DNA of 6,573 nucleotides. It comes from Prosthecobacter sp. (GTDB taxonomy: Bacteria; Verrucomicrobiota; Verrucomicrobiia; Verrucomicrobiales; Verrucomicrobiaceae). The translations under genes were made by a program, and so were the position numbers. Where the stretch lies: contig JAOZVT010000714.1 in the NCBI GenBank assembly GCA_025869455.1, positions 1-6,573 of the forward strand, given 5' to 3'. Positions within the stretch are counted from its first letter, which is position 1, and each line of letters begins with the position of its first letter. The notes under the pieces were generated by a model. It made no database searches. It was not told the DNA's origin and worked only from the letters and a program-made list of their open reading frames with translations. Below, piece after piece: positions 1-5,232 of this stretch.

Positions 1-30
1 GTTCCAGCCGTTATTCAGTTTCTGCCAACC

Positions 31-1269
31 ATGAAGTTTTTGATCCCTCTCCTGTTGCTGTGTGCCACCTTTGCCTCTGCCGAACAAGTCGGCCCGTGGA
101 ACCTAGATGAACTGAAACAGGTGCCTGCGATGAAGTGGCTGGATCAAAAGTCTCCTGTGCAATCTTTGCTCTATGCGGGTGAGGTTTATCAAGACCACCC
201 CACCGAGGTCTTTGCCTTTTATGCTTCACCGATCACGTTGGGTGAAGCCAAGCCAGGAACCAAGTTTCCTGGCGTGGTCTTGATCCACGGAGGCGGTGGG
301 ACGGCTTTTGTTCATTGGGTGCATCTCTGGGCTAAGCGCGGTTATGCTGCCATTGCCATGGATCTTTCGGGTTCGCAGCCACCTGCACCTACCTTTGATC
401 CAAAGACCGGGGCTCCTTTGGGCACTCCTGGCGACTCTAAGACCCGCACTCGGTTGGCCAATGGTGGGCCAGACCATGGGCACGAACAAAAATTCGATAG
501 CATCGGCGGTACCACCTCGGACGATTGGCCCTTTCACGCAGCGGCCAGTGTGATGCGCGCGCACTCATTGCTGCGTTCGTTCCCTGAAGTGGAGGCAGAT
601 CATACGGCCGTGACGGGCATCAGTTGGGGCGGTTATACGACCTGTCTGGTGGCTTCCTTGGATGATCGGTTCAAAGTGGCCGTGCCAGTCTATGGCTGTG
701 GGTTTCTCTTTGAAGGAGAATCTGTGCAGAAGCCAGCGATTGATAAGCTGGGAGACCGTCGTGCTGACTGGATACGCGAATACGATCCATCCAGTCTGTT
801 GCCACGTTGTCATGTGCCCATCCTCTTTGTGAATGGCACCAATGATGTCCACTATGTCCTGGACAGTTATATGAAGAGTTTTGATGCTGTACCTGGAGAG
901 AAGCAGTTACGCATTGAAGTCAAAATGCGTCATGGTCATCCGCCAGGATGGGCACCCAAAGAAATCGGGCTGTTCATTGATTCTAAATGCCGTGGTGGCC
1001 AGCCTTTGGCCGTGCCGGGGACTCCAGTGGTGGAAGGTGATCACCTGAAAATCAGCTACACCAGCAGCGTTCCTTTGAAGGAGGCCAAGCTAGAATACAC
1101 CACGGATACAGGCCTGCGCTCTCAGCGAAATTGGACGAGTGCCGAAGCAAAGATCGAGAAGGGTTTTATCATCGCCCCGCTGCCTCCTGCGGAGGCAAAC
1201 ACCTGGTATGTTTCTTTGACCGACGAACGTGATGCGATGGTGACCACCACGGTTCAGTTTAAGCCGTGA
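31..1269 (+). CDS. Secreted alpha/beta hydrolase (acetyl-xylan-esterase / S9 prolyl-oligopeptidase-like)
   Basis: Predicted exported serine hydrolase of 412 residues. Residues 1-17 form a signal peptide: K2, a hydrophobic LIPLLLLCATF core and an A-S-A cleavage site before E18. The alpha/beta hydrolase core shows an oxyanion-type HGGGG at 86-90, the nucleophile elbow G-I-S-W-G with Ser198, an acid candidate Asp272 in NGTNDVHY, and the His in HGH (301 or 303) before PPGW. Residues from about 330 look like a small C-terminal beta-sandwich (paired Tyr/Thr strands), as in some PhoPQ-activated-protein-like hydrolases. The family includes carbohydrate deacetylases and peptidases; the substrate cannot be read from sequence, and ester removal from a polysaccharide is only an inference. 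The ATG at 31 is chosen because it gives a complete signal peptide; no Shine-Dalgarno sequence precedes it. The gene converges on the sulfatase gene with 12 bases between stop codons. Confident for fold and export, weak for substrate. Confidence 0.9.
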   Translation: MKFLIPLLLLCATFASAEQVGPWNLDELKQVPAMKWLDQKSPVQSLLYAGEVYQDHPTEVFAFYASPITLGEAKPGTKFPGVVLIHGGGGTAFVHWVHLWAKRGYAAIAMDLSGSQPPAPTFDPKTGAPLGTPGDSKTRTRLANGGPDHGHEQKFDSIGGTTSDDWPFHAAASVMRAHSLLRSFPEVEADHTAVTGISWGGYTTCLVASLDDRFKVAVPVYGCGFLFEGESVQKPAIDKLGDRRADWIREYDPSSLLPRCHVPILFVNGTNDVHYVLDSYMKSFDAVPGEKQLRIEVKMRHGHPPGWAPKEIGLFIDSKCRGGQPLAVPGTPVVEGDHLKISYTSSVPLKEAKLEYTTDTGLRSQRNWTSAEAKIEKGFIIAPLPPAEANTWYVSLTDERDAMVTTTVQFKP

Positions 1270-1281
1270 TCATCTCAATGG

Positions 1282-2697
1282 TTAGGGCTTGAGCACGGCG
1301 GAGTCATCTCCTGGCTTCCACCAGCCATCTAGCAGCTTTCGCAAGCGTTGAACCTCGTCGGGTTGCTCTTTGGCGAGGTTGTTTTTCTCATCGGGGTCAG
1401 CGACGACATCGAACAAGGAAACCTTCGTCAGATAGTCTCCCCAGGCTGGTTTGCCATCATGTGAATGCGGCACGAGCAGTTTGAGCTTACCCTCACGCAC
1501 CCAGCGGTAGGCGATGTCTTTGGAGGGCTGTCCCAAAACGCTGGCATCCCCAGGATAGATTTCACCATAAACAGGCTGATCGGATAATGTTGCGTCGCCT
1601 TGAGCTGCTAGCCATAAGCTGCGTCCTGGGAGACCGGGGATAGCGTCTCGGTGTCCAATGGCATCCAAGACGGTGGGAAGGAGGTCCACGCTGCTGACGA
1701 GTTGTTCATGAGTCGCCGCTTTGACATGACCGTCCCAGCGAATCAGAATGGGCGTGCGGAGGCCATCTTCAAAGGGGGAGTACTTGCTTTCATCCGTATG
1801 CGCAAATTCCACAGGTCGCTTTTTCTCCCTTTGTGTGCTTGGGGTCCAGCCGTTGTCAGAAAGAAAGACAAACAGGGTGTTTTTCGCCAATCCTCGTGAC
1901 TCAATCATCTGGATCAATTCTCCCACGGTGTCATCGAACTGACTGATGGAGGCCAGATAAGGGATGTGATGTTCGGGAATGCCTCGACCTTGATAGAGAT
2001 CAAAGTAACGCTTCGGGGAGTCGTGGGGCTGATGCGGTAAGAATGGGGCATACCAGATGAAAAAAGGCGTCGTCTTATCCGTGCGATCCAAAAAATCGCT
2101 GATGGGTTTCATCGTTTCACGACCGATTTGCAATCCATGGTCGCCATTGCCATGAGCCGCGAGTTCTCCTCCCTTTAGGATGCGATTTCCGCCGTAATCC
2201 TGGCCTGGTCGTGGTTGGAAAAGGGTCATGCCTTCCGTGAATCCAGCATTGGAGAAGTGACCTTCCCAGAACTTGCCAGTCTGGAGTGAATGATAGCCGA
2301 GTTGGCCAAGTGTACGTGGTAGGGTGGGTAGCTTGCGAATGCGATTAAACGCCGGACTGCGAGCTTGCTCATAATCTTGGCGCGAGGCCATCTTGTTGAA
2401 GGCACTGTTTCCTGGCGGTGGATGATTGTAGGTTAGGCCGCTCTGGTGAGGGTAAAGCCCAGTGAGCATGACTCCAAGAGAAGGGCTGCATAAGCTGGTG
2501 GTGACATAGCCATTGACAAATCTGGCGGATTGAGAGGCAAGCTTGTCCAGGTTTGGCGTGAGTGCTTCACGACTGCCCATGAATCCAAAGTCCCGGTAGG
2601 TGTGATCATCGGCAATGATGTAAACGACGTTAGGTGGCGTTTCGGCAGCTTGAGAAAAGGTGATCCAGAGGAGCAGGCAGGGCAGAATCAATCGCAT
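1282..2697 (-). CDS. Secreted sulfatase-superfamily protein with degenerate CxPxR motif
   Basis: A 471-residue protein of the alkaline phosphatase/sulfatase superfamily (type I sulfatase fold). Residues 1-18 are a signal peptide (cleavage near A18|E19), so it should act in the periplasm or outside the cell. Metal ligands are visible: D30-D31 in YIIADDH and D281-N282 in LSDNGW. K305 sits where sulfatases carry the Lys before E-G-G-x-R; here the motif is E-D-G-L-R. PHQPH (222-225) supplies the usual His. The C-terminal LFDVVADPDEKNNLA (about 432-446) is typical. Two active-site positions differ: the formylglycine motif reads C70-S-P-S-L74 rather than C-x-P-x-R, and the G-K-x-H motif is G141-K-F-W144. 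Normal sulfatases use formylglycine made from this Cys to hydrolyse sulfate esters; whether this one is modified is doubtful. Last gene of the probable ROK/XylR-like/sulfatase operon. It could be a sulfatase, a related hydrolase of this fold, or a non-catalytic binding protein. Confidence 0.92.
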   Translation of the reverse strand: MRLILPCLLLWITFSQAAETPPNVVYIIADDHTYRDFGFMGSREALTPNLDKLASQSARFVNGYVTTSLCSPSLGVMLTGLYPHQSGLTYNHPPPGNSAFNKMASRQDYEQARSPAFNRIRKLPTLPRTLGQLGYHSLQTGKFWEGHFSNAGFTEGMTLFQPRPGQDYGGNRILKGGELAAHGNGDHGLQIGRETMKPISDFLDRTDKTTPFFIWYAPFLPHQPHDSPKRYFDLYQGRGIPEHHIPYLASISQFDDTVGELIQMIESRGLAKNTLFVFLSDNGWTPSTQREKKRPVEFAHTDESKYSPFEDGLRTPILIRWDGHVKAATHEQLVSSVDLLPTVLDAIGHRDAIPGLPGRSLWLAAQGDATLSDQPVYGEIYPGDASVLGQPSKDIAYRWVREGKLKLLVPHSHDGKPAWGDYLTKVSLFDVVADPDEKNNLAKEQPDEVQRLRKLLDGWWKPGDDSAVLKP

Positions 2698-2709
2698 GAT
2701 GATATAGAA

Positions 2710-2735
2710 CTCAGCAAAATCGGGATCTTGCTCAG
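2710..2735. promoter_or_regulatory. Imperfect 26-bp dyad upstream of the sulfatase gene
   Basis: Arms CTCAGCAAAATC (2710-2721) and GATCTTGCTCAG (2724-2735) match as inverted repeats at 10 of 12 positions around a 2-base centre. In minus-strand RNA one mismatch becomes a G-U pair, so it could also fold as a hairpin with a CCCG loop. No U tract follows, so a terminator is unlikely. It ends 13 bases before the sulfatase start and fits either a regulator operator or an mRNA processing/stability element. Function is inferred only from position and symmetry. Confidence 0.4.
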
Positions 2736-2737
2736 TC

Positions 2738-2751
2738 TTTGCAGATGCAAA
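2738..2751. promoter_or_regulatory. Short perfect palindrome TTTGCA-GA-TGCAAA
   Basis: A perfect 6-bp inverted repeat with a 2-base spacer, two bases beyond the stop codon of the XylR-like gene and two bases from the neighbouring 26-bp dyad. Together they fill most of the 56-base spacer. It could be a second operator half-site or a small hairpin. It is short enough to be chance, so confidence is low. Confidence 0.25.
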
Positions 2752-2753
2752 TA

Positions 2754-3908
2754 TCAGATTTTGCGGCGCTGGCGGTACTGACCTGGGGTTTCCCCCACTC
2801 TTTTTCGGAAGGCTTCAGCCATGTATTGAGGATGAGTGAACCCCGTGCGTTCGGCGATGGCATCCAGCGTCAGATCGGTTTGAGTCAGTAGGCTTTCGAC
2901 CAGCCCAAAGCGAATGCGGTTGATCTCCTCCCCTGGGGAACGTCCGATTTGCTTTTTCATCTGTCTCTCCAAGGCACTGCGTGAAAGTGAGGCTGCGCGT
3001 GCGACGTCATTCACCCCAATATTTTTCGTGGCGTGTTGGCGAATGTAGATGAGCGCGCGTGCTAATCTGGGATCTTCCACGGCGACGATGTCTGACGACT
3101 GACGGACGATAAAATCTCCCGCCGGCAGTAAAGTCCGGGCGGGCGGGCGTGTGCCTGTGCGCATCCAGGCATCCAGCATTTGAGCGGCGGTATAACCAAC
3201 AGCTTGTCCGCGCAGTTGCATGCTGGAGAGTGGTGGCCACGCGGTTTCACAAAGGATGCGATCATTCTCTGCGCCGACTACGGCTAATTGCTCTGGGACG
3301 GAGATGCCAGCTCGGCGTGCGGCATCCAGCAGCCAGAAGCCGAGTTGATCACTGCTGGCAAAGACCCCCACGGGCTTTTCCAAAGAGGTGAGCCAGTCGG
3401 CCAAAGCCTGCTGATGTTCGTCCCAGCGCGGACGATCATTAGGTGAGAAAGCTTCGAAGATGGGGCATTCAAAACCTTCGGCCTTCACCGTTTCTGCGAA
3501 ACGTAGAATGCGTTCACGGAAGAAGTCCAAGGTGGGATCAAGATAGGCCGCGAATCTTTGAAATCCACGGCTACGCAGATGCACAGCCACACGTACGCCG
3601 ATCTCGCTATTATCCATTCCCACAAAGGGAAAGGGCTGGTCAGGCGAGGAGTCGCGAAGTTCAATCACAGGCAAGCCTGTGGCGATTAAGCGTTGCAGCA
3701 TGGTCGCGTCACCCGTTCGTGCTAGGATGCCATCGCCCGGCCAATCTTCAAGCCAGGCCGGGTAACGGGAAAGCAAGTCCCGTGGTTCCAAATAGAGTGA
3801 CCAGGGGCCATTCTCCGCCACGTAACGCCGCACCCCAGCCACGATGTCCTGCCCGTAGGTACGGGAGGTGTCCACCAGCATGGCGATTTGCGGAATATGT
3901 GGAACCAC
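2754..3908 (-). CDS. XylR-type transcriptional regulator (LacI-like sensor + AraC HTH)
   Basis: A 384-residue regulator with the architecture and length of E. coli XylR (392 residues). Residues 6 to about 265 form a periplasmic-binding-protein/LacI-type sugar sensor: the opening IAMLVDTSRTYGQDIVAGVRRY and later VGVFASSDQLGFWLLDAARRAGISVPEQLAVVGAEND are characteristic. Residues 279-384 are an AraC/XylS DNA-binding domain with helix-turn-helix one near 297-319 (VNDVARAASLSRSALERQ) and two near 349-372 (DAIAERTGFTHPQYMAEAF). It is expected to bind a monosaccharide and activate transcription; the ligand is unknown. The start is GTG at 3908, the first possible start after the in-frame TGA of the ROK gene, giving nine intervening bases and no Shine-Dalgarno sequence. 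The ATG at codon 10 is an alternative but would cut into the first beta strand. Likely co-transcribed with its neighbours; the dyads just downstream are candidate targets. Confidence 0.93.
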   Translation of the reverse strand: MVPHIPQIAMLVDTSRTYGQDIVAGVRRYVAENGPWSLYLEPRDLLSRYPAWLEDWPGDGILARTGDATMLQRLIATGLPVIELRDSSPDQPFPFVGMDNSEIGVRVAVHLRSRGFQRFAAYLDPTLDFFRERILRFAETVKAEGFECPIFEAFSPNDRPRWDEHQQALADWLTSLEKPVGVFASSDQLGFWLLDAARRAGISVPEQLAVVGAENDRILCETAWPPLSSMQLRGQAVGYTAAQMLDAWMRTGTRPPARTLLPAGDFIVRQSSDIVAVEDPRLARALIYIRQHATKNIGVNDVARAASLSRSALERQMKKQIGRSPGEEINRIRFGLVESLLTQTDLTLDAIAERTGFTHPQYMAEAFRKRVGETPGQYRQRRKI

Positions 3909-3917
3909 GAGGAAGGC

Positions 3918-5078
3918 TCAAGAGTGGTTATAAGAAGCCGCTTTGGGAGCGCTCAGATCTGGTGCCCAAGCTTCCATGGCTAGTCCTGCTGCTCCTAAAG
4001 CGCCAGCTTTATCGCCTAAATCGGAAGGGACGATTTTCGGGCAGGCGTCTTTGAGGGCGGGCATGAGGGCGGCACATTGTTCGGAGATGGCATCACAAAA
4101 CCGCGTCCCTAGAGAGGTCAGGGGACCATGCATAAAATAGACTTCTGCATCTAATAGCAGATGGAGGAGACCCATGAGGCGTGCGTAGTCAGTGACGATC
4201 GCCTGCCAGGCTGGTCCGCTTTCATCGGCATAGCTAGTTAGGGCTTCTCGGAGGTTTTTGGGTAAGGGTGTTTGCTTGGTAGCGCCTGACAGTCTGCGCC
4301 AGACGGCTGGCGCTGGCAGTTCATTGTGGAGTTCGCTCCCTTCGCCGCTGAGTGGCCAGACCCAACGCCCGATTTCACCTGCCGCGTGATGGGCACCTCG
4401 GATCAGTTGGCCGTTTTTCACCATGGCGATACCGAAGCCACTGCGGGGACCGAGGATCACAAAATCATCCAATTGGCGACCTTCCCCGAACCAGCGTTCA
4501 GCGAGAGCAATGGAGCGAAGATTGTTTTCCAGGGTTACACTTACTCCGAAGTGACTCTCTAGCTCTTTAACCAGAGGTACGTTTTTCCAATCTGAGATGA
4601 ATGAGTAATGCAAGGCCACGCCTGCATCTGGATCCACTAGGCCCGGCACGCCGATTCCCATCGCCAATAATTTCCCTGGGGCTTGGCTGCCAAGTTCGGC
4701 AATGGCTTGTTTAATTTCATTCAGAACCCATTCGGTCTTAGTATCGCTAGGCAGATGCCGAACAATAGAGGCAATTTTTTCTCCGGCAAAATTCACTCGC
4801 ACAGCCTGAATGCGCTCGGCATTAAACTCAACGCCTGCAAACCATCCGGCCTCAGGGACGAGGCTGAGTTTTCGTTTAGGTCTTCCCATCGGGCCTTGCT
4901 CCAAACCGGATTCGGTAACGTATCCGAGCGCCGTCAGATGATCCACATAGATGCCGACCGTGGATGGCGACAGACGGGTTACTTTGGCCAAAGTACTACG
5001 CGAAGAGGCTTTCTGCCCCCGAAGTTGAAGAAGGACTGAAGCGAGGAGTTCAGATTGGTCGGCAGGCTTGGTGCGCAT
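3918..5078 (-). CDS. ROK-family transcriptional regulator (NagC/Mlc type), zinc site lost
   Basis: A 386-residue ROK repressor-type protein. Residues about 10-55 form a winged helix-turn-helix (RSTLAKVTRLSPSTVGIYVDHL, then wing GRPKRKL at 65-71). The ROK domain follows: GIGVPGLVD at 141-149, ENN at 184-186, GFGIAMVKNGQLIRGAHHAAGEIG at 214-237 and the C-terminal GDKAGALGAAGLA. Family members bind sugars or sugar phosphates and control carbohydrate genes. Two family features are missing. The zinc site (His of GEIGH plus C-x-C-G-x(2)-G-C) is absent: the protein reads G-E-I-G-R238 and has no Cys in the following 80 residues. The N-D-A-N catalytic Asp position is Asn186. It is therefore not a sugar kinase. 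The ATG at 5078 gives the normal N terminus and lacks a Shine-Dalgarno sequence. First gene of the minus-strand cluster and divergent from the monooxygenase, so it probably regulates the shared control region and itself. Confidence 0.92.
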   Translation of the reverse strand: MRTKPADQSELLASVLLQLRGQKASSRSTLAKVTRLSPSTVGIYVDHLTALGYVTESGLEQGPMGRPKRKLSLVPEAGWFAGVEFNAERIQAVRVNFAGEKIASIVRHLPSDTKTEWVLNEIKQAIAELGSQAPGKLLAMGIGVPGLVDPDAGVALHYSFISDWKNVPLVKELESHFGVSVTLENNLRSIALAERWFGEGRQLDDFVILGPRSGFGIAMVKNGQLIRGAHHAAGEIGRWVWPLSGEGSELHNELPAPAVWRRLSGATKQTPLPKNLREALTSYADESGPAWQAIVTDYARLMGLLHLLLDAEVYFMHGPLTSLGTRFCDAISEQCAALMPALKDACPKIVPSDLGDKAGALGAAGLAMEAWAPDLSAPKAASYNHS

Positions 5079-5090
5079 ATTTCTAGGGGG

Positions 5091-5120
5091 ATTGTCTCTG
5101 CTTTGTCACAGAAATGCCAA
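5091..5120 (-). promoter_or_regulatory. Candidate sigma70-type promoter for the ROK gene
   Basis: On the minus strand TTGGCA (5120-5115, five of six to the -35 consensus) is followed after 18 bases by GACAAT (5096-5091, four of six to the -10 consensus). Transcription would start near 5084, leaving a leader of only about six bases before the ATG at 5078. The weak -10 and long spacer keep confidence low. Confidence 0.35.
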
Positions 5121-5138
5121 AATATTCTTGCTGTGACA
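5104..5138. promoter_or_regulatory. Candidate operator: inverted repeat TGTCACAG ... CTGTGACA
   Basis: A perfect 8-bp inverted repeat (arms 5104-5111 and 5131-5138, 19-base spacer, centre-to-centre 27 bp). The left arm lies between the -10 and -35 elements of the proposed ROK promoter, and the right arm overlaps the -35 of the proposed monooxygenase promoter. A dimeric regulator bound here could control both directions. The adjacent ROK or XylR-like protein is the natural candidate, but the binding protein is not shown by the sequence. Confidence 0.5.
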
Positions 5139-5157
5139 CCTCTGGAGTTTACATAAT
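5128..5157 (+). promoter_or_regulatory. Candidate sigma70-type promoter for the monooxygenase operon
   Basis: TTGCTG (5128-5133, three of six to the -35 consensus) and CATAAT (5152-5157, five of six to the -10 consensus) are 18 bases apart, within the A/T-richer part of the intergenic region. Transcription would start near 5164, so the leader would include the downstream hairpin. The poor -35 fits a promoter needing an activator or sitting under an operator. Confidence 0.4.
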
Positions 5158-5174
5158 TCGATACTGCACAAATT

Positions 5175-5210
5175 AAGCCTTGGGAGGAATATTCGGCCTC
5201 TAGGCTTTTT
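5175..5210 (+). promoter_or_regulatory. Terminator-like leader hairpin upstream of the monooxygenase
   Basis: AAGCCT (5175-5180) pairs with AGGCTT (5202-5207), and GGAGG (5183-5187) pairs with CCTCT (5197-5201, one G-U). This gives an 11-bp stem with a two-base bulge and the 9-base loop 5188-5196. The run TTTTT ends at 5210. This resembles an intrinsic terminator but lies about 22 bases before the ATG with no plus-strand gene upstream, so it would act as an attenuator or translational control element. The only GGAGG-like sequence near the gene is buried in the stem. Confidence 0.4.
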
Positions 5211-5232
5211 GTGCATTAATCCCCCCAAATTG

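Larger units (their letters stand above)
5079..5232. promoter_or_regulatory. Divergent intergenic control region (ROK gene / SsuD-like gene)
   Basis: This 154-base region separates two divergently read genes and holds no ORF. It contains candidate promoters for both directions, an 8-bp inner inverted repeat lying on both promoters, a terminator-like hairpin in the plus-strand leader, and an outer inverted repeat placing AATCCCCC just upstream of both start codons. ROK regulators commonly act on their own divergent promoter, which makes this the likely operator region. Individual elements are listed separately. Confidence 0.7.

Noticed and set aside
31..66. Lipoprotein signal (Cys11) in the hydrolase.
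   Set aside because: Residues before Cys11 are L-L-L, which lacks the small residue expected at -1 of a lipobox. The A-S-A site at 15-17 better fits ordinary signal peptidase cleavage.
226..564. Minus-strand open frame of 112 codons inside the hydrolase gene.
   Set aside because: It is antisense to the conserved catalytic core and shows no domain or start signal.
1257..1294. Possible bidirectional terminator between the converging hydrolase and sulfatase genes (GTTTAAGCC with GGCTTGAGC).
   Set aside because: Pairing on the plus-strand RNA needs two G-U pairs and a 20-base loop, the minus-strand version has two mismatches, and neither side has a T tract.
3443..4054. Plus-strand open frame of 203 codons across the end of the ROK gene and the XylR-like gene.
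   Set aside because: It is antisense to two clearly conserved regulators, its translation is Arg/Pro/Ser-rich low-quality sequence, and it matches no family I recognise.
5209..5232. Upstream TTG start for the monooxygenase adding eight residues.
   Set aside because: It overlaps the T run of the leader hairpin, has no suitably spaced Shine-Dalgarno sequence, and the ATG at 5233 already gives a full-length family protein. It is still possible.
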